Source: JAOUEA01 sp963810945 (GTDB lineage: Bacteria > Actinomycetota > UBA4738 > HRBIN12). From it: 64,000 bases of DNA. How positions within the stretch are numbered: position 1 is the first letter of the stretch; each line of letters starts with the position of its first letter. Below the pieces are notes generated by a model. It saw only the letters and a program-made list of their open reading frames with translations, searched no databases and had not been told where the DNA came from. Below, in pieces: positions 1 through 8,119 of this stretch. The stretch covers positions 310,001 through 374,000 of the forward strand of contig CAWEPI010000008.1 in the NCBI GenBank assembly GCA_963810945.1, in the 5' to 3' direction. Made by a program: the position numbers and the translations under genes.

Positions 1-890
1 CCGGCGTCCATCGCGCCCTCGGCCGCCCCGGCGCCCACGATCGTGTGGAGCTCGTCGATGAAGGTGACGATCTCACCCTCGCTGTCGGCGATCTCCTTGA
101 GGACCGCCTTCAATCGCTCCTCGAACTCACCGCGGTACTTCGCGCCCGCGACCATCGCGCTCAGGTCCAGCGCGATGAGTCGCTTGTGCTTGAGCGACTC
201 GGGAACGTCCCCGGCCACGATCCGCTGCGCGAGTCCCTCGACGATGGCCGTCTTGCCGACACCCGGCTCTCCGATCAGGACGGGGTTGTTCTTCGTGCGT
301 CGCGAGAGCACCTGGATGGTGCGTCGGACCTCCTCGTCACGCCCGATCACCGGGTCGAGCTTGCCACGTCGCGCCTGCTCCGTGAGGTCGCGCCCGTACT
401 TCTCCAGCACGTTCAGCTTGTCCTCCGGGTTCTGGTCGGTCACCCGCTGACGTCCGCGCACCTCGGCGAGGGCCGCGAGCACCGTGTCGCGCGTGAGCCC
501 CGCCTCAGCCAGGATCCGCGCCGCGGCCCCGCCGCCGCGCAGCGCGGCGAGCAGCAGGTGCTCCGTGGAGACGTACTCGTCCGTGAGGGTCTCCGCCTCC
601 TGTGCGGCCGCGTCCAGCAGGCGCCCGGTGGCCGGGGAGATCCGCACGTCCGCCTCGCCGCTCCCGTACACCTTGGGGAGCCGGTCGAGCGCCTCGTCCA
701 CGCGCTGGCGCAGCTGGCCCGGATTGGCCCCCGCACGCTGCAGCAGGGGGAACACGACGCCTTCGGGGTCGGACGAGAGCGCGAAGAGCAGGTGCTCGGG
801 CTCGATCGCCTGGTGATCTCGGGCGACGGCCTGGTCGTGCGCCTCCTGCAGGGCGCCCTGAGCCTTGATCGTCAGCTTGTTCAGATCCAT
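1..890 (-). CDS. clpB: ClpB disaggregase, N-terminal part (cut by window edge)
   Basis: The first 296 residues of the Hsp100 disaggregase, which works with DnaK-DnaJ-GrpE to resolubilise aggregated protein. Visible are the N-terminal Clp_N double-repeat domain (about residues 1-145) and the start of the first AAA+ module, with Walker A GEPGVGKT, then the pore-loop region around KYRGEFEER and Walker B FIDELHT. The 3' part (middle domain and second AAA+ module) lies beyond base 1. The ATG at 888-890 begins MDLNKLTIKAQ, the usual ClpB N-terminus. It overlaps the end of the upstream acetyltransferase gene by 10 bp, so clpB is probably translationally coupled as the last visible gene of the HspR-controlled operon. 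Assignment is secure. Confidence 0.97.
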   Translation of the reverse strand, partial: MDLNKLTIKAQGALQEAHDQAVARDHQAIEPEHLLFALSSDPEGVVFPLLQRAGANPGQLRQRVDEALDRLPKVYGSGEADVRISPATGRLLDAAAQEAETLTDEYVSTEHLLLAALRGGGAAARILAEAGLTRDTVLAALAEVRGRQRVTDQNPEDKLNVLEKYGRDLTEQARRGKLDPVIGRDEEVRRTIQVLSRRTKNNPVLIGEPGVGKTAIVEGLAQRIVAGDVPESLKHKRLIALDLSAMVAGAKYRGEFEERLKAVLKEIADSEGEIVTFIDELHTIVGAGAAEGAMDA

Positions 891-1429
891 CCGTCACTCA
901 CGTCCTCGAAGTCGCGCCTCGTGATGGCGTATAGGGCGTAGTCGTGCGGCTCGTCGGCAGGCATCGGCATGAAGCCGCGCATCACGCCTTCGCAGCGGAA
1001 GCCGAGCCGTTCGAGCACCCCTCGCATCGCATCGTTCTCCAGATCCGTCCCGGCCTGGACGCGGTGCGCCCCGTCCTCCCGGAAGAGCCGAGCGGTCATG
1101 AGGGCGACCGCACGACGACCGATCCCGCGTCCCCGATCGGAGGTGGCGAACAACCCGATCCCGAGCTCGTAGACGCCGGGAGGCACCCAGTTCTCCGGAC
1201 ACCGGGCCTGGATCTCGCCCACCAGCCTGCCGCCGACATCGATCCCCAGGAGCAGCTCGCCCCGATGGAGCGTCCCCGAATGCGCGACGCGCTCCTCGAT
1301 CGCGGCCCGCAGCTCGTCCTCCGGTCGTGCGGGCGCCGGGTTCGCCATGGTGCCCGCCTCCTCGATCCGCGTGCGAACGAGCTGGTCGACGTCGGAGGCC
1401 CGGAGCGGTCGCAGCCGCACGTCGCTCAT
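881..1429 (-). CDS. GNAT-family N-acetyltransferase inside the heat-shock operon
   Basis: A 182-residue GNAT acetyltransferase of the RimJ/RimL type. It has an N-terminal RPLRASD strand and helix, a central GIGLFATSDRGRGIGRRAV acetyl-CoA loop (the R-G-x-G-I-G pyrophosphate motif) and a C-terminal LERLGFRCEG strand. The substrate is unknown. The ATG at 1427-1429 overlaps the hspR stop (ATGA, 1426-1429) and the 3' end overlaps clpB by 10 bp, so it sits tightly between hspR and clpB. A longer reading starting at 1447 would run back into hspR and is less likely. An acetyltransferase here is not part of the usual actinobacterial dnaK operon. A role in modifying chaperones or ribosomal proteins during stress is conceivable but purely inferred. 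Confidence 0.88.
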   Translation of the reverse strand: MSDVRLRPLRASDVDQLVRTRIEEAGTMANPAPARPEDELRAAIEERVAHSGTLHRGELLLGIDVGGRLVGEIQARCPENWVPPGVYELGIGLFATSDRGRGIGRRAVALMTARLFREDGAHRVQAGTDLENDAMRGVLERLGFRCEGVMRGFMPMPADEPHDYALYAITRRDFEDVSDGWI

Positions 1430-1830
1430 ACGGTGCGGTCCTCCCACGGAAGATCCATGAGGCTCCGCAGCGGCACGAGATCGGAGCCGATGCGCCGTCC
1501 CGGCATCGCGATCGCCCTGCGGCGCTCGAGCTGCGCCCGCAGCTCCGCCACCTGCCGGTGAAGGGTCTCGATCTCCTCCTCCAGGTCGATGATGCGCTTG
1601 ACGCCCGCGAGGTTGACACCCTCGTCGGTGAGCGCCTGGATCGCGCGCAGCCGCTCGATGTCGTGCTGCGAGTACCGGCGGGTGTTGCCCGACGTGCGGT
1701 GCGGATGGACGAGTCCCTTGCGCTCGTAGATCCGCAGCGTCTGCGGGTGCACGCCGGCCAGCTCCGCAGCGACGCTGATGATGTAGACGGCGCGTTCGCC
1801 GGTCTCGCGGTTCACGTCACGTTCGTCCAT
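1426..1830 (-). CDS. hspR: HspR, MerR-family heat-shock repressor
   Basis: A 134-residue MerR-family regulator. The winged helix-turn-helix (about residues 15-80) reads YIISVAAELAGVHPQTLRIY followed by an ERKGLVHPHRTSGNTRRYS wing. A coiled-coil dimerisation helix rich in Glu, Gln and Arg follows (about residues 88-115). HspR is known in actinobacteria to bind HAIR inverted repeats together with DnaK and to repress the dnaK and clpB operons. The gene follows dnaJ with an 11-bp gap and a HAIR-like site lies at the dnaK promoter (5995-6015), so autoregulation is expected. The start is the ATG at 1828-1830. Confidence 0.95.
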   Translation of the reverse strand: MDERDVNRETGERAVYIISVAAELAGVHPQTLRIYERKGLVHPHRTSGNTRRYSQHDIERLRAIQALTDEGVNLAGVKRIIDLEEEIETLHRQVAELRAQLERRRAIAMPGRRIGSDLVPLRSLMDLPWEDRTV

Positions 1831-1841
1831 GAGGTCTCACC

Positions 1842-2984
1842 TCACGCCACGCCCAGCTTCGAGCGAGGCGAGTCCTTCTGCATCTCCTGTAGTTCCTTCA
1901 ACAGTCGCTTCTCCTCTCGCGAGAGCCTGCCCGGCACGTCGACCTTGACCGTCGCCAGAAGGTCGCCGTGTCCACCCTTCTTGGGAGCGCCCTTCCCTTT
2001 GATCCGGAACGTCTTGCCGGTGGGTGTGCCGGCCGGCACCTTGAGGGTCACGGGGCCGTTCAACGTGGGGACCTGCACGTGCGCGCCGAGCGCCGCCTCC
2101 GGGTAGGAGAGCGGCAGTTCGATCGTCAGGTCGTCGCCGCGACGACCGAAGGTCCGGTCGGACGTCACGCTCACCCGCACGTACAGGTCGCCGGGTTGTC
2201 CGCCGGCGGGACCCGGCTCGCCGCGCCCGGCGAGCTTGATGCGGGCACCGTCGCGCACCCCCGCGGGGATCTTCACCTTCAGGGTGCGCGTGCGCCGGAC
2301 CGCTCCGCTGCCCTTGCAGGTGGGGCAGGGCGTCTCCACGATCCGACCGTTCCCGTGACACCGCGGGCATGTCTGCGCCATCGAGAAGAAGCCTTGGTTC
2401 ACCGCGACCTCGCCCGTGCCCCGGCACTCGGGGCAGGTCACCGGCGACGTGCCCGGCGCGGCCCCGGATCCATGACAGGTGTGACACGTCGCGGGTCCGG
2501 TGATCCGCACCGGGACCGTGGTGCCTTCCATCGCCTGTTCGAAGGTTACGCGCACGTCCGTCTCGAGATCAGCGCCGCGTTGAGGCCGTGTCTGCCGTGC
2601 GCCGCGACGACCGGCGCCCCCGAACATGCCTCCGAGCAGGTCACCCAGATCGAAGTCCACCTGCTGGTACCCGGCTCCCGGCGGCCACCCGGCCCCGCCG
2701 GGCGCACCGGCCCCCGCGAAGCCCGGCCCGAAGCCCGAGGCACCCATCTCGCGCACCTTGTCGTAGCTGGCGCGCCGCTCCTCGTCGCCCAACACGTCGT
2801 ATGCGGCGGAGATCTCCTTGAACCGGTCCTCGGCGTCGGTGTTGCCGGGGTTCGCGTCCGGGTGGAACTGCTGCGCGAGCTTGCGATACGCCTTCTTGAT
2901 CTCGGAGGCGGTGGCGTTCTTGGGCACGCCGAGGACCTGGTAGTAGTCCTTCTCGAACCACTCCCGGCGGACCTCGTCTGCCAT
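1842..2984 (-). CDS. dnaJ: DnaJ (Hsp40) co-chaperone
   Basis: A type I Hsp40 of 380 residues that stimulates the DnaK ATPase and delivers substrates. The J domain covers about residues 11-78 with the essential HPD at 41-43. A Gly/Phe-rich linker follows, with many GFGPGFAGAG-like stretches. Then comes the zinc-binding region with four CxxCxGxG repeats (CHTCHGSG, CPECRGTG, CPRCHGNG, CPTCKGSG), and finally the C-terminal substrate-binding domains. All four zinc repeats are complete. The gene starts at the ATG 2982-2984, 44 bp after grpE, and is followed closely by hspR. This is the DnaJ2-like placement next to hspR seen in actinobacteria. Confidence 0.97.
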   Translation of the reverse strand: MADEVRREWFEKDYYQVLGVPKNATASEIKKAYRKLAQQFHPDANPGNTDAEDRFKEISAAYDVLGDEERRASYDKVREMGASGFGPGFAGAGAPGGAGWPPGAGYQQVDFDLGDLLGGMFGGAGRRGARQTRPQRGADLETDVRVTFEQAMEGTTVPVRITGPATCHTCHGSGAAPGTSPVTCPECRGTGEVAVNQGFFSMAQTCPRCHGNGRIVETPCPTCKGSGAVRRTRTLKVKIPAGVRDGARIKLAGRGEPGPAGGQPGDLYVRVSVTSDRTFGRRGDDLTIELPLSYPEAALGAHVQVPTLNGPVTLKVPAGTPTGKTFRIKGKGAPKKGGHGDLLATVKVDVPGRLSREEKRLLKELQEMQKDSPRSKLGVA

Positions 2985-3028
2985 CTAGCTCACCAACTCC
3001 TCGTGGACGTGCGGCGCGGACGCGACGC

Positions 3029-3568
3029 TCACGTTCGCTCGACGCGGACGCCGGCGGGACGCAGCACCCGACCCTTCAGCGTGTAGCCAGGACGCAGCAC
3101 GTCGGCCACGACCGGGTCGCCCTCTCCTTCGCCGGTCTGCATCAGCGCTTCGTGCAGCTCGGGATCGAAGGGATGTCCCTCCGGATGCATCCGCTCGAGG
3201 CCCTCGGTCTTCAGCGAGTCGACGAGCTTCGCGTACACCAGCTCGACCCCGTGGAGGAACTTGTCGAAGTCGGGCTTCTCCGTCGCGTGGATCAGCGCCA
3301 GCTCGAAGTCGTCGAGGACCTCGAGCAGCCGGCGGACCACCGGCGTGGCCCCGAGCTCCTGCGCTTCGCCCAGCTCCCGCTGGACGCGCTTGCGGTAGTT
3401 GTCGAACTCCGCCTGGAGCCTGCGCAGGTGATCCAGGTATTGGGCCGCGTCGGCCCGGGCCGCCTGCAGGTCGCCGGTGCCCTCCGTCGCGTCCTCCTCG
3501 GCGCCCGCGGCGTTGGCTTGGGCCCCGGTCTCCTCGGTGGAGACCGGGGCGTCGCCCTCTTCCGTCAT
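3029..3568 (-). CDS. grpE: GrpE nucleotide-exchange factor
   Basis: GrpE of 179 residues, the ADP-release factor for DnaK. An acidic, low-complexity N-terminus rich in Glu, Thr and Ala precedes a long coiled coil (about residues 40-95, containing LRRLQAEFDNYRKRVQREL) and the C-terminal beta domain ending GYTLKGRVLRPAGVRVER. The open frame continues upstream to 3967, but that stretch has no homology and overlaps hsp20. The ATG at 3566-3568 gives the usual length. It lies between hsp20 and dnaJ in the heat-shock operon. Confidence 0.95.
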   Translation of the reverse strand: MTEEGDAPVSTEETGAQANAAGAEEDATEGTGDLQAARADAAQYLDHLRRLQAEFDNYRKRVQRELGEAQELGATPVVRRLLEVLDDFELALIHATEKPDFDKFLHGVELVYAKLVDSLKTEGLERMHPEGHPFDPELHEALMQTGEGEGDPVVADVLRPGYTLKGRVLRPAGVRVERT

Positions 3569-3639
3569 CGACGCGAACCGGCGGCGATCCGTGATGCGGA
3601 TCCCCGGCTCACGCGTCTCATCGCGATCGTGGTCCTCGG

Positions 3640-4056
3640 TCACTTGACCTTGACCTCGATCGCGCGAGGCTTGGCCTCTTCGCGTTTGGGCACCTCGACG
3701 GTGAGGACGCCCTTGTCGAACGTGGCCTCGATCTTGCCTCCGTCGGCGGTGTGCGGGAGCCTGACCGACCGGGCGAACGAGCCGTAGCTGCGCTCGATCC
3801 GGTGGTAGCGCTCGGTATCCTCCTCCGTGGAGAACTCCCGCGTTCCACGCACCGTGAGGATCTGATCCTCGAACAGGACCTCGACCTGGTCGGGCTCGAG
3901 ACCCGGCAGGTCCATGGTCACCTCGAAGCGATCCTCGGATTCCTTCACGTCGATGGCAGGGAGCCACGTGTTCTGCGAGAACGTGTGACCGACGAAGCGG
4001 TCCAGCGCCTCCTCCACGCTCCTGACATCACGGAACGGATCCAGTCTCGTGAGCAT
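3640..4056 (-). CDS. Hsp20/alpha-crystallin-family small heat-shock protein
   Basis: A 138-residue small heat-shock protein, an ATP-independent holdase. The alpha-crystallin domain spans about residues 33-135. It includes WLPAIDVKESEDRFEVTMDL, DLPGLEPDQVEV, a RYHRIERSYGSF strand and the conserved FDKGVLTVEVPK (the A-x-x-x-G-V-L motif). The ATG at 4054-4056 shares one base with the dnaK stop (TGATG), so translation is probably coupled to dnaK. A GTG one codon upstream is an alternative start. Finding hsp20 between dnaK and grpE is unusual for this operon and places holdase and foldase under one promoter. Confidence 0.93.
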   Translation of the reverse strand: MLTRLDPFRDVRSVEEALDRFVGHTFSQNTWLPAIDVKESEDRFEVTMDLPGLEPDQVEVLFEDQILTVRGTREFSTEEDTERYHRIERSYGSFARSVRLPHTADGGKIEATFDKGVLTVEVPKREEAKPRAIEVKVK

Positions 4057-5927
4057 CACGACGCACCTCCTTCCTCGATGATCTCGCCCTCGACGACGTC
4101 GTCGTCGCCCTCGGGCGGTGTCTGCCCGCCATCCGCGTCCCCCGCATCGGGCTGCGGTGCGGACGCCTCCGACTGCGCGTTCTGATACATCGCCTGGCCG
4201 ACCCGCTGGAAGACGTTCATGGCGGCATCCGTGGCCGTGGTCAGCTTCTCCGCGTCGGCCGCCTCGTCCTTGAGCACGTCCTTCAGCTCGTCGTTCACCT
4301 TGGTCAGATCGGTCCTGTCGGCGTCGGACACCTTCTCGCCGTTGTCCTGGAGGAACTTGTCCACCTGGTACGCGAGTTGGTCGGCGGCGTTGCGCGCCTC
4401 GGCGACCTCGCGCCGCTTGTGGTCCTCCGCCGCGAACTTCTCCGCGTCCTCGACCATGCGGCTGACCTCGTCCTTGGACAACGCCGTGCCACCCGTGATC
4501 GTCATCGCCTGTTCCTTGCCGGTGGCCAGGTCCTTGGCGCTCACGTTCACGATGCCGTTGGCGTCGATGTCGAACGCGACCTCGATCTGGGGCATGCCGC
4601 GCGGAGCCGGCGCGATCCCCATCAGATGGAACCGCCCCAGCGACTTCACGCCCGGCGACATCACGGTCTCCGCCTCACCCTGCAAGACGTGGATCTCGAC
4701 CGTGGTCTGGTTGTCATCGGCCGTCGTGAAGATCTCGGACTTGCGCGTGGGGATCGTGGTGTTGCGCTCGATCAGCTTCGTGAAGATGCCGCCCTTGGTC
4801 TCGACGCCCAGCGAGAGCGGGGTCACGTCGAGGAGCAGGATGTCCTTCACGTCACCCTTCAGCACACCCGCCTGGATCGCGGCGCCGACCGCCACGACCT
4901 CGTCCGGGTTCACGCCCTTGTGCGGCTCCTTGCCGCCGGTGAGCGACTTCACGAGCTCCTGGATCATGGGCATCCGTGTGGAGCCGCCGACCAGGATCAC
5001 GTGGTCGATCCCGCTCGCGTCCTTGCCCCAGTCCTTGATGGCCTGCTCGAACGGCGTCTTGCACCGCTGCACGAGGTCCTCGGTCATCCGCTCGAACTCG
5101 GCCCGCGTGAGCTTCTGGTCCATGTGCAGCGGGCCATCCGCTCCCGCGGAGATGAACGGCAGGTTGATCGTCGCCTCGCTCACCTGCGACAGCTCGATCT
5201 TCGCCTTCTCTGCGGCCTCCTTCAGACGCTGCATCGCCATCCGGTCGTTCGACAGGTCGATGCCGTGTCCGTTCTTGAACTCCTTGACCAGCCAGTCCAT
5301 GACGCGCTGGTCCCAGTCGTCGCCACCCAGGTGCGTGTCGCCGTGCGTCGCTTTGACCTCGAAGACGCCGTCGCCGATCTCCAGCAGCGACACGTCGAAC
5401 GTCCCGCCGCCCAGGTCGAAGACGAGCACCGTCTGCTCCGTGTCCTGCTTGTCGAGGCCGTAGGCGAGGGCCGCGGCCGTTGGTTCGTTGATGATCCGGA
5501 GCACCTCGAGGCCCGCGATCTGCCCGGCCTCCTTGGTGGCCTGGCGCTGCGCGTCATCGAAATAGGCGGGCACCGTGATCACCGCCTGCGTCACGGTGTC
5601 CCCCAGGTACGCCTCGGCGTCACGCTTCAGCTTCAGCAGGATCTGGGCGCTGATCTCCTGCGCCGTCCAGGCCTTCCCGTCGATGTCGACGGAGAAATCC
5701 TTCTCCCCCATGTGACGCTTCACGGACCTGATCGTGCGGTCGGGGTTCGTGATGGCCTGGCGCTTGGCGACCTCGCCCACCAGGATCTCCCCGTTCTTCG
5801 AGAATCCGACGACCGAGGGCGTGGTGCGGGCACCCTCTGCGTTGGGCACGACGACAGGCTCGCCCGCCTCCAGGACGGCGACGACCGAGTTCGTGGTGCC
5901 GAGGTCGATCCCTACTCCTCGCGACAT
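4056..5927 (-). CDS. dnaK: DnaK (Hsp70) chaperone
   Basis: Hsp70 of 623 residues. The nucleotide-binding domain begins GVGIDLGTTNSVVAVLE (phosphate 1 loop) and contains VFDLGGGTFDVSLLEI (phosphate 2) and ILVGGSTRMPMI (adenosine motif). The linker reads DVKDILLLDVTPLSLG, followed by the beta-sandwich substrate domain and the helical lid ending in an acidic tail. The open frame runs further upstream, but the ATG at 5925-5927 matches the family N-terminus. It is preceded by a strong Shine-Dalgarno (CGAGGAGGAG) and a promoter with a HAIR operator. First gene of the operon dnaK-hsp20-grpE-dnaJ-hspR-GNAT-clpB. Confidence 0.98.
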   Translation of the reverse strand: MSRGVGIDLGTTNSVVAVLEAGEPVVVPNAEGARTTPSVVGFSKNGEILVGEVAKRQAITNPDRTIRSVKRHMGEKDFSVDIDGKAWTAQEISAQILLKLKRDAEAYLGDTVTQAVITVPAYFDDAQRQATKEAGQIAGLEVLRIINEPTAAALAYGLDKQDTEQTVLVFDLGGGTFDVSLLEIGDGVFEVKATHGDTHLGGDDWDQRVMDWLVKEFKNGHGIDLSNDRMAMQRLKEAAEKAKIELSQVSEATINLPFISAGADGPLHMDQKLTRAEFERMTEDLVQRCKTPFEQAIKDWGKDASGIDHVILVGGSTRMPMIQELVKSLTGGKEPHKGVNPDEVVAVGAAIQAGVLKGDVKDILLLDVTPLSLGVETKGGIFTKLIERNTTIPTRKSEIFTTADDNQTTVEIHVLQGEAETVMSPGVKSLGRFHLMGIAPAPRGMPQIEVAFDIDANGIVNVSAKDLATGKEQAMTITGGTALSKDEVSRMVEDAEKFAAEDHKRREVAEARNAADQLAYQVDKFLQDNGEKVSDADRTDLTKVNDELKDVLKDEAADAEKLTTATDAAMNVFQRVGQAMYQNAQSEASAPQPDAGDADGGQTPPEGDDDVVEGEIIEEGGAS

Positions 5928-5985
5928 GGAACTACTCCTCCTCGTGTTGGCCGAAGCCGCTCCTGCGACTCCTAAGTCTGAACAC

Positions 5986-6015
5986 AGGATAGAACTTGAG
6001 TATTCCATTGACAAG
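5986..6015 (-). promoter_or_regulatory. dnaK promoter with overlapping HAIR-like HspR operator
   Basis: Reading the minus strand, TTGTCA (6009-6014) and TATCCT (5986-5991) are separated by exactly 17 bp, a good vegetative -35/-10 pair about 60 nt upstream of the dnaK ATG. Overlapping the -35 is an inverted repeat at 5995-6015. On the plus strand it reads CTTGAGT, seven bases, TGACAAG. One half-site is perfect and the other degenerate compared with the known HAIR consensus CTTGAGT-N7-ACTCAAG. A further half-site-like CTTGACT lies at 6019-6025. Binding by HspR would block RNA polymerase. Confidence 0.85.
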
Positions 6016-6199
6016 TTTCTTGACTCTGTAGCCCCGGGTTCGCCCTGTGTCGCTGGGCTCCTGGGGCGGTCGGGCGGGCGGCGGCGTCCTACGTCTGTCC
6101 CATCGGTCCGGACTGGTTCTGGCGAATGGGTCAAGCCGGAGGCCGTTCCGTCCGAAAAGGCACTAGAGCGAACGTCTCACCGGAAGGACCACCTGCACT

Positions 6200-6886
6200 G
6201 TGAACGTCCATCGCAACGACGTGCGCCCCCAGAGCGTGCACCCGGCCGTGGCCGCCACGGTCGAGTCGCGCATGCTCGAGGAGCGGACCAAGTGGGCGAT
6301 GCACATCCACGACGGGCTGACCCAGTCGGTCACGAGCGCGGTGCTCGAGTTGCAGATCCTGCGGGCGCGGATCGAAACCGACCCCGCGTCGGCCGCCGAG
6401 GAGCTCCTCGAGGTCGAGGAGGCGATCCGCCAGGACCTGAAGGCGATCCGCCAGATGCTCTTCGAACTGCAGGAGGGCGCCATCGTCGAGGAACGGTCGT
6501 TCGCGACCTTCGTCGCCGAGCTCGTCGACCGATGGAAGCTGCCGGCGCGCGTGTCGGTGGAAGGCGATCTCGAGACCGTGCCGGCCGTCGTGCTGGACAC
6601 CGCACACAGCATCGTCTCCGAGGCGCTCGCCAACGCGGCGAAGCACTCGGGCTCCAAGGACGTCGCGATCCGCGTGCGCGCGGGCGAACGGGAACTGCGC
6701 ATCGAAGTGGAAGACAGGGGCCGCGGCATCGCGGCCGTGACGGATGACGACCCGCACTTCGGGCTGCGCCTCCTGCAGGCACGGGCCGAACAGTTGGGCG
6801 GGTCGATCGAGATCGGTTCGACGCCCGGGAGCGGCGTCCGCGTGGTCGCCTCGCTCCCCGTCGGAGGGCGAGGAGAGACACGATGA
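6200..6886 (+). CDS. Cytoplasmic sensor histidine kinase, NarX/DesK (HisKA_3) type
   Basis: A 228-residue histidine kinase without transmembrane segments or a recognisable sensor domain. The HisKA_3 dimerisation box MHIHDGLTQS places the phospho-acceptor at His37. The C-terminal HATPase has an N box SEALANAAKHS, a G1 box EDRGRGIA and a G2-like FGLRLLQARAEQ. It starts at a GTG (6200-6202) with GGAAGGA 12 nt upstream. It is translationally coupled (ATGA, 6883-6886) to a NarL-type regulator, its evident partner. It is divergent from the dnaK operon, with the two genes separated by 272 bp. The short N-terminus suggests a soluble or protein-protein signal input. Confidence 0.9.
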   Translation: MNVHRNDVRPQSVHPAVAATVESRMLEERTKWAMHIHDGLTQSVTSAVLELQILRARIETDPASAAEELLEVEEAIRQDLKAIRQMLFELQEGAIVEERSFATFVAELVDRWKLPARVSVEGDLETVPAVVLDTAHSIVSEALANAAKHSGSKDVAIRVRAGERELRIEVEDRGRGIAAVTDDDPHFGLRLLQARAEQLGGSIEIGSTPGSGVRVVASLPVGGRGETR

Positions 6887-7563
6887 GGATCATGGTGGTG
6901 GATGACCACGCGCTCGTGCGCCGTGGGATGGCATACGTCGTGAAGGAGGGCTTCCCCGAGGCCGAGGTGATCGAGGCGGAGTCCTCGGCCGCGGCGCTGG
7001 AGGTCTTCCACGGCGGGACCGAGATCGATCTCGCACTCGTCGATGTCCGCATGCCGGACCTGGACGGGCTCGAACTGCTCCGCGCGATCAAGGCCGAGTG
7101 GTCGAGCGTGCCGGTGATCATGCTCTCGACCTATGAGAACGCGCCCTACGTGAAGCGCGCCCTCGCCGACGGCGCGGCGGGCTATCTGCTGAAGGACGCC
7201 ACCCCCGAGGACCTCTCGCAGGCCATCAACGTCGCGATGTCGGGCAGCGGCAACGTGCTCTCGCCGCGGGTGATCCAGAACCTGTTCGAGGATCAGGAGT
7301 CCGGCGCGCACGGCGGCTCGCAGAACGGCCGCCGGAGCGACTACTCCTTGACGCAGCGCGAGCACGACATCCTCGCCCTGCTGTCGGAGGGCCGCTCGAA
7401 CCGCGAGATCGCGGGAGCGCTGTTCCTCAGCGAGAAGACGGTCAAGGCGCACCTCGCCGCGATCTTCCGCAAGTTGGGCGTCACCAACCGCACCCAGGCC
7501 GCGATGATGGCCGTCCAGATGGGGGTCGGACCCACGCCGGGAGCGTTGGTCAACGACCTATGA
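6883..7563 (+). CDS. NarL/FixJ-family response regulator
   Basis: A 226-residue response regulator. The receiver domain (about residues 1-118) has the acidic pair VVDDH, phospho-acceptor Asp54 in ALVDVRMPD, and a conserved Lys in GYLLKDATPEDL. A linker leads to the LuxR-type helix-turn-helix (about residues 150-210: LTQREHDILALLSEGRSNREI, split by the family's typical scanning helix). The ATG overlaps the stop of the upstream kinase by 4 bp, so the two form one operon and a cognate pair. Target genes are unknown. Confidence 0.92.
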   Translation: MRIMVVDDHALVRRGMAYVVKEGFPEAEVIEAESSAAALEVFHGGTEIDLALVDVRMPDLDGLELLRAIKAEWSSVPVIMLSTYENAPYVKRALADGAAGYLLKDATPEDLSQAINVAMSGSGNVLSPRVIQNLFEDQESGAHGGSQNGRRSDYSLTQREHDILALLSEGRSNREIAGALFLSEKTVKAHLAAIFRKLGVTNRTQAAMMAVQMGVGPTPGALVNDL

Positions 7564-7632
7564 GCGAAGGGCCGGTGGCCGGGGCGTCGGACCCGGTCGC
7601 CGGTCCTTTCCACGTTCCGGCGCCCTCGGGCG

Positions 7633-8007
7633 CTACCGGTGGCCCTTCCGCGCCTTCTCTGCGTTCTCCGCGATCCTCGCCCGCACGACCTTCCTCACCA
7701 GCGCGGACGGGATCGGGGCGTCCACGGTGAACCGTATCGTGCCCTTGCCCGACAGGTAGGGCTTCAGCTGTTCCCCGAGGGCCTTGACGACGTTCGTGCT
7801 CGCGGGGAAGAAGCTGCAGTGATCCTTGAACGCGGCGTAGGAGACCAGGAACCGACCGTCGAGCTTGAAGGCGGGCATCTGGTAGCTGATCGTCTCGGTG
7901 GCCCCGGGCGCCGCGGCTGCGATCGTCTCCCGAAGCTCCTGCAGCGCGACGCGCTGATCCCGTGGGAGGGCCACCAGGTACTCATCGACCGTCGTTGGTG
8001 CCGCCAT
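7633..8007 (-). CDS. DUF1801 (YdhG/Fra-like) domain protein
   Basis: A 124-residue protein of the DUF1801/YdhG family, whose best-known relative is the Bacillus iron chaperone frataxin-like Fra. Recognisable features are TVDEYLVALP, ETISYQMPAFKLDGRFLVSYAA and CSFFP near the middle, and a basic C-terminus. The start at the ATG 8005-8007 is preceded by AGGAAGGAG, so the longer version starting at 8037 is not favoured. The gene is convergent with the upstream response regulator. Function in actinobacteria is not established. Confidence 0.85.
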   Translation of the reverse strand: MAAPTTVDEYLVALPRDQRVALQELRETIAAAAPGATETISYQMPAFKLDGRFLVSYAAFKDHCSFFPASTNVVKALGEQLKPYLSGKGTIRFTVDAPIPSALVRKVVRARIAENAEKARKGHR

Positions 8008-8119
8008 GCGGACTCCTTCCTCGCAGGACCCGATCACCCTTCAGGTGATCCATCGCGGGAGTCGGTACGGAGTTGCCATCCTCGAGACGAGGCCATGGAG
8101 CCGAGGATCCACCGGGTTG

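Noticed and set aside
7566..7648. Inverted repeat GAAGGGCC/GGCCCTTC between the response regulator and DUF1801
   Set aside because: The arms are 67 bp apart, the right arm lies in the DUF1801 coding end, and no U-tract follows. It could be a weak convergent terminator but cannot be told from chance in such GC-rich DNA.
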